Below are positions 17,573 through 24,795 of a DNA stretch of 64,000 nt, one piece after another. Location: positions 1-64,000 of the forward strand of contig JAIOYP010000015.1 of NCBI GenBank assembly GCA_021741155.1, in the 5' to 3' direction. The position numbers were made by a program, and so were the translations under genes. The notes below the pieces were generated by a model. It was not told the origin of the DNA, did no database searches, and saw only the letters and a program-made list of their open reading frames with translations. Position 1 is the first letter of the stretch; every line of letters starts with the position of its first letter. This DNA comes from Flavobacteriales bacterium. GTDB taxonomy: Bacteria; Bacteroidota; Bacteroidia; UBA10329.

Positions 17573-18406
17573 TCAAGTATGATCGCTAAATTCTCCCTCC
17601 TTTCGATGGAAATAAAACATTCCTCCACCGCAAAGGAGCAAGACAATGAAGAAAGATATTATCCAAGTTGCTTGAAAAGTACCGAATCCAAAAAGTATCC
17701 ATCTCCAAAAATCGACCACTGATGCCATTGGATTTAGAACTAAGAAATCGGACACTTCTGGCGGAAGCATTTTGGTTATGAAGAATACTGGAGTAAGCCA
17801 TATTCCGAAATAGACCACAAATGGCAAAAGATGAAAAAGATCGCGCTTCTTGTAGCCAAGAGCTGCTACCCAAAATACTGGAGCCAAGCCACAAAGTGCG
17901 TTGAACACAATAATTAGAGGAAGAAATAGCATCCGCCACGAAAACCCATAACCGAAATAGATCATTAATGGAATCAGAATTGCAAAACTGAGTAGGAGTT
18001 CGATTAGTGCTACCACCGTTTTGGACAGCGGCAATATACTTTTAGGGAAATAGATTTTTCGAATGATGGAAGAAGACTCTTGAATACTGCTTGTGCCTGT
18101 GTAAATTATGTAAGAGAAAAAATTCCATCCCAAGAGACCGCTAAGCACGTACAGCGCATAAGGCACCTCACCAGCTGTCCATTTTAGAACATAACCAAAA
18201 AGAAAAGTGAAGATGAGTAATGCCGTTAGTGGCTGTATTAGACTCCAACTTACGCCCAATATGGTTTGTGAATACTTGACCTTAAGATCGCGTACTGCAA
18301 ACACCCAAATCAGACCACGGTGGTGGTAAATTTTCTTCAGATACTCAGAAACTGAGTCGGGTTCGCTGGTGAAAAAGGTTACTTGTTCGCTGGTTGGGGA
18401 CGACAT
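17573..18406 (-). CDS. ABC-2 type permease, Wzm-like polysaccharide exporter subunit
   Basis: The 277-aa protein begins with a cytoplasmic part containing IYHHRGLIWVFAVRDLKVKYSQTILG, typical of ABC-2 polysaccharide permeases. Six hydrophobic segments follow, for example PLTALLIFTFLFGYVL and FLPLIIVFNALCGLAPVFWV. Two copies together with two ATPase subunits would move lipid-linked polysaccharide across the inner membrane. It is the first gene of the seven-gene minus-strand run. The plus-strand gene at 18500 starts 93 bp away, so this gap holds divergent promoters. The family assignment is firm; the substrate is inferred from the locus. Confidence 0.88.
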   Translation of the reverse strand: MSSPTSEQVTFFTSEPDSVSEYLKKIYHHRGLIWVFAVRDLKVKYSQTILGVSWSLIQPLTALLIFTFLFGYVLKWTAGEVPYALYVLSGLLGWNFFSYIIYTGTSSIQESSSIIRKIYFPKSILPLSKTVVALIELLLSFAILIPLMIYFGYGFSWRMLFLPLIIVFNALCGLAPVFWVAALGYKKRDLFHLLPFVVYFGIWLTPVFFITKMLPPEVSDFLVLNPMASVVDFWRWILFGFGTFQATWIISFFIVLLLCGGGMFYFHRKEGEFSDHT

Positions 18407-18499
18407 GATATCAATGAACGCGAATGTACAAACTCAGTGACCAAGTTTTTACCTAGGAACTCAATCACATTTCCCAAATTTGAAGATTGTAAGAATCTC

Positions 18500-19348
18500 A
18501 TGCGGAGTATAGCTCACATCATTAATATTTTCCAACCTGCAGACACTTCAGATTTGAAGTTGGCTCAGGAAGTAACGATTGTATCGATGTTACGTGCGAA
18601 GGAAAACTCGGTTAGTCCTGCAAGCATTTCACTGCTTTCTGCTCAGACAAACAGAGACCGGATTATGGTTCCCGAAGGCTTCACTGCTACCACTGACCTT
18701 GTAAGAGATGTGACCGACCTCCAAGTGTTTGACAAGAAAATGCATTTGCCAATTCTGAAGGATATTCTTGATCGGGCTTACAACGAATCAAAAGCTGAAT
18801 ACTTGATATTTAGCAATGTTGATATTGGAATTCAACCCAATTTCTATGATGAGGTGAACCGATTTATTGAGCAAGGACATGATGCGTTTATGATTAATCG
18901 CAGACGGATTCCAGAAAAATTCAATTCAGTTGAACAGTTGGAAGAAATGCTTGTCGAAAAAGGCAAGAAGCATCCTGGGTTCGATTGCTTTGTTTTTAAA
19001 CGAGAATTGTACTCAAAATTCTCATTGGCGAATGTTTGCATCGGAGTTCCTTTCATCGAGATTACGCTATCTCAGAATCTATTCTGTTTTGCCAAAAACC
19101 CAAAAGTATTTACGGAGGAACACCTCACATTTCACATAGGAATGGAAATTTATAAAGGGCGCGCTCCAAAGGAATATTACAAATACAATCAGATTCAATT
19201 TTGGCAAGCCATGACTGAAATTTGGCCAAGTTTGAATACACGCAAATGGCCTAAAGGCAACTGGTGGTTTCCGTTCAGGATAATCTATTGGGGATTGCAC
19301 CCTTGCTTCCCAATCAAGCTTGCGTTCAAATTGGAATCAAAACGTTGA
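18500..19348 (+). CDS. Glycosyltransferase-like protein (GT-A-like), third family member
   Basis: I take the ATG at 18500 (MRSIAHIINIF, 282 aa); an open frame reaches back to 18383 but would overlap the permease gene. The protein has EVTIVSMLRA, then KAEYLIFSNVDIGI, a strand ending in a DxD-like NVD, and a C-terminal basic/aromatic segment. The overall arrangement is similar to the two tandem proteins at 3051-5079. It lies alone on the plus strand between the exporter permease and the acetyltransferase gene, with a 1-bp gap to the convergent GNAT gene. A sugar-transfer function is inferred from fold and location only. Confidence 0.5.
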   Translation: MRSIAHIINIFQPADTSDLKLAQEVTIVSMLRAKENSVSPASISLLSAQTNRDRIMVPEGFTATTDLVRDVTDLQVFDKKMHLPILKDILDRAYNESKAEYLIFSNVDIGIQPNFYDEVNRFIEQGHDAFMINRRRIPEKFNSVEQLEEMLVEKGKKHPGFDCFVFKRELYSKFSLANVCIGVPFIEITLSQNLFCFAKNPKVFTEEHLTFHIGMEIYKGRAPKEYYKYNQIQFWQAMTEIWPSLNTRKWPKGNWWFPFRIIYWGLHPCFPIKLAFKLESKR

Positions 19349-19349
19349 A

Positions 19350-19982
19350 TCAGAAATTGATGGCAAAGGGCTTGAGATAATCCGTTGCTTCAGAATTCAG
19401 ATTAGTAAATCTCTTGGTCCAAACCGAATCTGGCCGAACACCAATTCCAGTTTTATTTCCGAACATTCTTGCTGCATTTAATCGCAGACCTTTTGTGGCT
19501 GCTTCAAACTTTTCAAAAGTGACTGAATAATATTGAAATCCATCGGGCTGATTTGGTTCCAACTCATATCCAAGGTCTTTATTGAATCGAATAGCCTTGT
19601 GATTTTCATGATGAATTTTGGCACGAAGCCAGGTCAATCCGACTATATAAAACGCAATTTCCATCATCATCAAAATAGCAAGCATAGGTTGGGCCGTGTC
19701 CAAAAAACTGGGTTCTCCAACAAATACGCCTGCTTCACCCGAATCGCCTTCCATATTTTTTATATGCACAAGTCCGATTGGATAATGATTACTACGGATA
19801 ACCCAATAAAGATTTGATTGGGAGTCAAGCCCACGAAACCATTGCAACTGATTCTCGCTGGAAAGTACTTTCTGGAACTGCATTCGCGAACGGATGTAAT
19901 CCTGATTACGCCAAAGCCGAATCATTTCAAGATGCTCCTCTCGCATGGCTTCAAGCACAAGACCATAGCGCTGAATTTTCAC
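19350..19982 (-). CDS. GNAT-family N-acetyltransferase
   Basis: The 210-aa protein has a GNAT layout: the MREEHLEMIRLWRNQDYIRSRM start typical of sugar or ribosomal-protein acetyltransferases, central strands (YWVIRSNHYPIGLVHI), and a C-terminal block HHENHKAIRFNKDLGYE where the Asn and the Gly-Tyr ending mark motif B. About 40 extra residues follow the domain. It is the last gene of an operon with KAS III, ACP and a glycosyltransferase and overlaps the glycosyltransferase gene by 4 bp. Transfer of an acyl group to an amino sugar is the likely role, possibly using acyl-ACP or acyl-CoA. The acyl donor is not known. Confidence 0.75.
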   Translation of the reverse strand: MKIQRYGLVLEAMREEHLEMIRLWRNQDYIRSRMQFQKVLSSENQLQWFRGLDSQSNLYWVIRSNHYPIGLVHIKNMEGDSGEAGVFVGEPSFLDTAQPMLAILMMMEIAFYIVGLTWLRAKIHHENHKAIRFNKDLGYELEPNQPDGFQYYSVTFEKFEAATKGLRLNAARMFGNKTGIGVRPDSVWTKRFTNLNSEATDYLKPFAINF

Positions 19983-20902
19983 TGAACGATGGTTTTGATG
20001 GCATAAACTGGTCTTTTAATTCTGTCAGCATAAATGCGGCTGATGTAGGTGCCAAGAATGCTCAGACAAATCATAATGATTCCTGTGGTGAAGAATATTG
20101 CCGTGATAATAGATGCAAACCCAGGTTCGGTACCAATCATGATTCGTTCATAGAGAAAAAAAATGCCGATACCAAAGCAGACCATTGCGATAAGAATTCC
20201 CGAAATGCTCATCATTCTCAGTGGAAAATCGGTGTAGAATACAATTAGCCGAATGGCCATGCCAACGAGGTTCAAGAATGAATAGCCAGATTTACCTTCG
20301 GCTCTTGACTCATGATCAACAACCACTTTTCCTATTTTCTCTGTGTACCAATGTACCACTTGATTGAGGAAGAGTTGGTCGTGTGCTTGTTTGGCCAATT
20401 GTTCCTTCAATTGCGGGCTGATATACCTGAAAGATGAGCCAATCTCAGCACCATCTGCCCAATGGAAAACGCGCTTCATCAGGTTTGAACCAACTCGTTT
20501 GAAGAACGGGTTATTCTGAGCCGATGTGATACCGAAAACAATATCTGAATCGGTTTCTTTCTGATGCTTCAGCAACTTTGATATTTCGGCAGGTGGCGTC
20601 TGCAAATCATCATCAATGGTAATAACCGCTGCGCCTTTGGCGTTGGCTATTCCACAGACTGTAGCTGCATTCTGACCATAATTTCTTGCTAAACGAATAA
20701 GTCGAACTGAATCTGAATAAAGGTTTTTCAATCGCTGAAGTTCCTTCCAGCTTTCCTCGGACCCACCATCCTCAACAAATAGAACTTCAAATGATAAACC
20801 TTCATTTGACAAGCAGTTCTTGACTCCATTGAACAACGGCTCTAGCGTTTCAACCGAATTGTAAACGGGAACAACAACTGTTATGTCTAGGGTTTGGCTC
20901 AA
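19979..20902 (-). CDS. Family 2 glycosyltransferase (DPM1/GtrB/ArnC type)
   Basis: The 307-aa protein has the GT2 start TVVVPVYNSVETLEPLF and the NYGQNAATVCGI and TIDDDLQTPP blocks, with the DDD metal site. QVVHWYTEKIGKV follows, and two C-terminal transmembrane helices lie at about 233-257 and 266-290. This is the layout of enzymes that attach a sugar to undecaprenyl phosphate at the inner membrane, as in glycan modification or aminoarabinose transfer. It overlaps KAS III and GNAT genes by 4 bp on each side, so the sugar it loads is probably also acylated or acetylated by these partners. The family is certain; the sugar is unknown. Confidence 0.9.
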   Translation of the reverse strand: MSQTLDITVVVPVYNSVETLEPLFNGVKNCLSNEGLSFEVLFVEDGGSEESWKELQRLKNLYSDSVRLIRLARNYGQNAATVCGIANAKGAAVITIDDDLQTPPAEISKLLKHQKETDSDIVFGITSAQNNPFFKRVGSNLMKRVFHWADGAEIGSSFRYISPQLKEQLAKQAHDQLFLNQVVHWYTEKIGKVVVDHESRAEGKSGYSFLNLVGMAIRLIVFYTDFPLRMMSISGILIAMVCFGIGIFFLYERIMIGTEPGFASIITAIFFTTGIIMICLSILGTYISRIYADRIKRPVYAIKTIVQ

Positions 20903-21957
20903 TAGTAAATCAGCTTTGGGCAGATTATATTTTCGGTTGTTAAAATTACATTACCCCACGACAAACCAACACCAAAACCGCTAAGCAGCATCGTTTTGCG
21001 ACTATTCATCAACTCTTCTCGCAACTGAGTTGCCAACGTAATCGGAATTGTCGCACAACTCGTATTACCGAAATCATATAGTGAACTTGGAGCTTTTGAC
21101 TTATCAAATCCAACCTTTCGCATGATAGAATCATTGAGTAATTGATTGGCTTGATGGAGGACTATGTAATCAATCTCCGCCTCAGTAATCTGCTCCGATT
21201 TCAAAAGTTCCTTGATTTCCGAAGCAACGGTAGAAAGTCCAAACGTAAACACAGCCTGTCCGTTCATATTGAGTTGATTGGCCTGACGCGAAACGCCTTC
21301 AGAGATCGACTTCATTTTCAACGAATCCTCGTTCAGCGAATTCCGAAAGCCCCCAGCTTCTGTGTAAATAGCCTGAAAGGATGAACCATTCGAGCCCAAT
21401 CTAAAAACCATTCTTTCCTTTGAATCAGCATCAAATTCCAAAGCTGTTGCTGTTCCGGCATCCGCGAAAATTGGACGAAGACTGTTGTCTTCTTTTGAAA
21501 TTATTTTGGTGATGGTATCTCCAACAAGCAAAAGACCACGTTTGATACCGAACGAGCGCATCATTCCACTCATCACCGAAAGTCCGTAAACGTATCCGGC
21601 ACAGCCTTGATTGATATCTAAACAAACACAATTTGTAGGAAGACCAAGTCTGTCCTGCAATTGGGTTGCCGAACCGGGAACCAAATGATCGGGAGTTTGG
21701 CTTACAAAAACCATCAGACCGATTTCAGTAGGCGCCCAATTCAATTCCTCTAAGAGCTTTTGGGCTGAAGAAAAACAAAGATCGGCAGCGGTAGTTGTCT
21801 CCTCCGCCACATGACGGTATCTAATTCCTACCTGATTGAGAATTTCATTTCTGGAACGTTCAGAAATAGAATCCAAGGTGCTGTTATCCTCTCGATTTGA
21901 GGGAACTGCCGCTGAAATCCCTTTTATTGAAATACCCGAAATAGAAAGCTCAGGCAT
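20899..21957 (-). CDS. 3-oxoacyl-ACP synthase III (KAS III)-like protein
   Basis: The 352-aa protein carries the complete KAS III triad: Cys119 in INQGCAGYVYG, His268 in VLHQAN and Asn298 in DFGNTS. Such enzymes condense an acyl-CoA with malonyl-ACP or act as acyl transferases. It overlaps the dedicated ACP gene by 8 bp, which suggests a private acyl chain separate from housekeeping fatty acid synthesis. It lies in an operon with a sulfotransferase, a lipid-sugar transferase and a GNAT enzyme. Its product may be a short or hydroxylated acyl group for a surface sugar. The family is firm; chain type and partner are inference. Confidence 0.9.
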   Translation of the reverse strand: MPELSISGISIKGISAAVPSNREDNSTLDSISERSRNEILNQVGIRYRHVAEETTTAADLCFSSAQKLLEELNWAPTEIGLMVFVSQTPDHLVPGSATQLQDRLGLPTNCVCLDINQGCAGYVYGLSVMSGMMRSFGIKRGLLLVGDTITKIISKEDNSLRPIFADAGTATALEFDADSKERMVFRLGSNGSSFQAIYTEAGGFRNSLNEDSLKMKSISEGVSRQANQLNMNGQAVFTFGLSTVASEIKELLKSEQITEAEIDYIVLHQANQLLNDSIMRKVGFDKSKAPSSLYDFGNTSCATIPITLATQLREELMNSRKTMLLSGFGVGLSWGNVILTTENIICPKLIYY

Positions 21958-22189
21958 TTTTCTTTAATGAAATGGTCAGTAGAAAAAGGTCTTCAACTGT
22001 GTTTGCTTTTCTGAATTCCTTTTCGGGAAGTGTTACTCCAAAATGTTCGTCAACAGCTGCTATAAGAATGAGTGCTTGCATGGACGACCATTCGTCCAAT
22101 TCGCGAAAACGAACCTCAGCATTAATACTGGATGCGTCTGCAAACAAACCTTTTATCACTTCAACAAACTCGTTCGATGTCACGCTCAT
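21950..22189 (-). CDS. Acyl carrier protein
   Basis: The 79-aa acidic helical protein has the ACP layout. The phosphopantetheine serine is most likely Ser36 in DEWSSMQALIL, in the position of the usual DSL motif. Helix II follows, then FGVTLPEKEFRKANTVEDLFLL. The DSL tripeptide is changed to SSM, as seen in specialised ACPs. It is coupled with the KAS III gene by overlapping ends and lies 47 bp after the sulfotransferase gene. It probably carries an acyl intermediate for the glycan-decorating operon rather than bulk fatty acids. Confidence 0.85.
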   Translation of the reverse strand: MSVTSNEFVEVIKGLFADASSINAEVRFRELDEWSSMQALILIAAVDEHFGVTLPEKEFRKANTVEDLFLLTISLKKNA

Positions 22190-22236
22190 CTCTTTTTAGA
22201 TTCCTCCTTTACGAATGTAATAATCTGAATAGAGAT

Positions 22237-23469
22237 TTACTTGGTTAAGATATTGAATCGCTCGATGTAGTTTTTAAACTTCAACTTTATCTCATCTACA
22301 TTCAGTCCATAATGGTCTGCAGAATAATTGTGCTTCCCTCGGTTATCGGGGCGGTCTCGGTTGAGATAAGCATCCATTTTTTCCTGATTTACAGGAGTCA
22401 GATTGAAATGAGAAGTTATCCTATTGACAGCAGCCTCTGGTTCATGCAGCAGGGTTCTAAAATTGACATCCAAAAATCGCTCTTCTCCCACTCTATCTCG
22501 TACCGCCAAACCACGTTCAATTCCAGTCAGGAACCGTTCTTCGAGGTATGGTCCCAATTCCTTCGGCTCAAATTGACCATATAACAAACGCCAATTCAAC
22601 GATGCTAAGCTGCAATAACTTGGAATACTGCGACTGGGATCTCTGTGTGTCCAAACGATGCAAGCATCAGGAAAAACCTCCAAGAGCGCATCCAAATGCC
22701 ACATGTGATCAGGACATTTAAGGATGAGTTTCTTATCAGGCACGCGATGCACCATCACCTGAAGGAACTTTTTATACTCCTGGTAGGCGGGTTTCATATC
22801 GTGTTGCAGGATAAAATCTCCATAATCAGGCCAGCGGCTAGTCATTCCCCAATTGGGAACAGTGAATTGAGGAATGAACAACGACCAACACTCCTCCAAG
22901 GAATTGTAACGTACCTCATGAATGAATTTCATTTCTGGCACCACGAAATTGGCTATAGCCAATCTCATTTTTGTTCTCCGTTGCCTTCTCTCCAAATCCT
23001 TTTTAGGATCGTCTGAAACAGGAATTGGGTTTGCCAGTTCCCAAAACTCAAGCGCACGTCTGTCTTTGCTTAAATGAAGTAGGTTCTGCAAAAGTGTCGT
23101 TCCAGTGCGTGGAAACCCTATGATAAAAACGGGTCTATCAATTTTGACCTCCGCAACTTCTGGATGCTTCTTCATGTAATCGAGCATCATTAGTCTATTA
23201 GACAGCGCTTCGACCCCAAAACCAGTTGACGAAAATTTCCCGAAATCTGTGAGTGGTGAATTTTCGATAGCCGCAACCAATTGCTCCATACCTACGCGAT
23301 GCATTCCATCGCCTAAATCGGTAAGTCCGGTTCTTTTTTTCGCCTTCTTAGTAATTACATCTGCGTTAACCCGCTTCGGGGTCAATCCAAAAGGTTGTAG
23401 TATACCAATGATTGCGCTAAGAATGCGCATGGGAAGCTTATATGAATTCTCTCGGACTCTCCGTGCCAA
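22237..23469 (-). CDS. Sulfotransferase family protein, long form
   Basis: The 410-aa protein has the PAPS-binding loop RPVFIIGFPRTGTTLLQNLL at about residue 100 and a 3'-phosphate segment IVWTHRDPSRSIPSYCSL. EERFLDVNFRTLLHEPEAAV near the C-terminus is typical of the Stf0/aryl-like family. The first 95 residues are an extra basic N-terminal part. It heads an operon with ACP, KAS III, GT2 and GNAT genes. It would sulfate a sugar or an acylated lipid product made by its partners. It is longer than and clearly different from the sulfotransferase at 10851. The family is firm and the substrate open. Confidence 0.85.
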   Translation of the reverse strand: MARRVRENSYKLPMRILSAIIGILQPFGLTPKRVNADVITKKAKKRTGLTDLGDGMHRVGMEQLVAAIENSPLTDFGKFSSTGFGVEALSNRLMMLDYMKKHPEVAEVKIDRPVFIIGFPRTGTTLLQNLLHLSKDRRALEFWELANPIPVSDDPKKDLERRQRRTKMRLAIANFVVPEMKFIHEVRYNSLEECWSLFIPQFTVPNWGMTSRWPDYGDFILQHDMKPAYQEYKKFLQVMVHRVPDKKLILKCPDHMWHLDALLEVFPDACIVWTHRDPSRSIPSYCSLASLNWRLLYGQFEPKELGPYLEERFLTGIERGLAVRDRVGEERFLDVNFRTLLHEPEAAVNRITSHFNLTPVNQEKMDAYLNRDRPDNRGKHNYSADHYGLNVDEIKLKFKNYIERFNILTK

Positions 23470-23561
23470 AACCTCTATTTGATTTAAGCGCGCAAGGTAT
23501 CTAAACTTGACGGCTCGTTGGACTAAATATGTATTCTTCTATGAAGCAGAACTAACACCAC

Positions 23562-24011
23562 CTAATTGACCAGCCCAATACGTTTATTGAAGTGATGAAA
23601 TTCTTCAATTACGGCTCCAAAAATCATCCAAAGTGGCAGATAATCGAATCGGATGTAGCCAGAAAAATGCCAACCAGTTTGGTATTCCCATGGGCAACGA
23701 CCTGTGAGTTGTTCTAGCACAAAACCTGCAATCAACTCTACTAATAGGATGGATAAACCATACGTAAGATACCTCACTAATCTGCCCCACTTTTTTAAAA
23801 ACTTGAAGAAGAATGGGAATAGCATCGATGCCAATCCGTAAATCGGAAACATCCAAATATAGCTGTACCCCTTTAACCCAAGGTCATCAAAATTCCCAGC
23901 ATTAATAAGATCAACTACAGCCGTAAAAAACACTTCTGTGGTAACTCCTAACCCTCCATATAAGGCAAATGAAATTACCTTCTCTGTAAGTCCAATTTTA
24001 TGCTCCTTCAT
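23562..24011 (-). CDS. Small membrane protein, putative ABC-transporter type IV (CmpB-like) family
   Basis: The 149-aa protein has four hydrophobic segments. A GRCPWEYQTGWHFSGYIRFDYLPLW-type region (about residues 104-128) resembles the CPW-Y...G.IR.DY.P.W pattern of the PF06541 membrane family as I remember it. The role of that family is not known in detail. It overlaps the rhomboid gene by 14 bp and may be co-expressed with it. No ATPase partner is adjacent, so a true transporter role is doubtful. Confidence 0.6.
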   Translation of the reverse strand: MKEHKIGLTEKVISFALYGGLGVTTEVFFTAVVDLINAGNFDDLGLKGYSYIWMFPIYGLASMLFPFFFKFLKKWGRLVRYLTYGLSILLVELIAGFVLEQLTGRCPWEYQTGWHFSGYIRFDYLPLWMIFGAVIEEFHHFNKRIGLVN

Positions 24012-24726
24012 CCTTCTTTTTGTAAATGTACGTCACGCTCACCGTTGGAGCTTTCTGCTGCTCCTGCTGCCGCAACTCCTGCTGCTGCTCCTGCTCCCTA
24101 AGATCTCTTTCTGGGTCGGGAAACCATTCAGGCGTTTCTTCTTGTTCCACATAATCCCAAGAATATTTTGGACGCTGTTTACCTTGCTTACGATAAACGA
24201 ACGCTACAACAACTCCAGCAAAAAGGCCAAAAAGGTGGCCTTCATACGAAATCGTTTCATCCACAGGAAAAACTCCCCAAACCAAACTTCCGTATAGAAA
24301 CACCACGAGTAACGAAAGCGCCATCAGCTTCAAATCTTTTCTTAAAAGACCGCTCACGAAAAGAAACCCAAAAAGGGCATAGACAATGCCGCTGGCTCCT
24401 ATATGAAAATTAGCACGACCTCCAATCCAAAGCCAAACACCACTAAGAAGATAAACCCAAAGCAAGGTTTTGGAGGCCACTTCACGGTAGAAATAGTAAA
24501 GCATTGTTCCAAGCACAAAAATGGCGGTAGAGTTATTGAAAAGATGTTTCCAATCGGCATGAATGAACGGAAAGGTCAAAATCCCTAGAAGTCCCGATAG
24601 TTTTCGTGGAAAAACACCATATTGCACAAGGTCAACACCAAACACAATTTCAGCCAATTTGACCAACACAAAGGCTGCAACCAAAATGGAGGGAATAAGA
24701 ATTGACGAAATGAGCTCGCGGTTCAT
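23998..24726 (-). CDS. Rhomboid-family intramembrane serine protease
   Basis: The 242-aa protein has six hydrophobic segments. The catalytic serine is in HIGASGIVYALFGF (Ser112) and the catalytic histidine in YEGHLFGLFAGV (His164). The loop motif HADWKHLFNN matches the rhomboid HxxxxHxxxN histidine/asparagine pattern. It cleaves transmembrane segments of other proteins within the inner membrane. The C-terminal tail (about 180-242) is cytoplasmic, charged and glutamine-rich (EQEQQQELRQQEQQ), probably a coiled coil. This tail is unusual and may recruit substrates. A terminator at 24736-24772 separates it from the T9SS gene behind. Confidence 0.9.
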   Translation of the reverse strand: MNRELISSILIPSILVAAFVLVKLAEIVFGVDLVQYGVFPRKLSGLLGILTFPFIHADWKHLFNNSTAIFVLGTMLYYFYREVASKTLLWVYLLSGVWLWIGGRANFHIGASGIVYALFGFLFVSGLLRKDLKLMALSLLVVFLYGSLVWGVFPVDETISYEGHLFGLFAGVVVAFVYRKQGKQRPKYSWDYVEQEETPEWFPDPERDLREQEQQQELRQQEQQKAPTVSVTYIYKKKDEGA

Positions 24727-24735
24727 TCGATAAAA

Positions 24736-24772
24736 GTAAAGCCCTGAGCAGAATATCTGGTCAGGGCTTTAC
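24736..24772 (-). terminator. Rho-independent terminator for the T9SS protein gene
   Basis: A perfect 12-bp inverted repeat (GTAAAGCCCTGA with its complement) with a 13-nt loop is followed on the minus strand by a T-rich tract. It lies just after the stop of the 24796-26925 gene and 10 bp before the rhomboid start. Confidence 0.75.
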
Positions 24773-24795
24773 TAACGATGCAATTCAGGGTTTGT

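Noticed and set aside
19814-20248. Plus-strand frame of 144 codons over the GNAT/GT2 junction.
   Set aside because: It is fully antisense to two genes with clear family motifs and has unusual composition.
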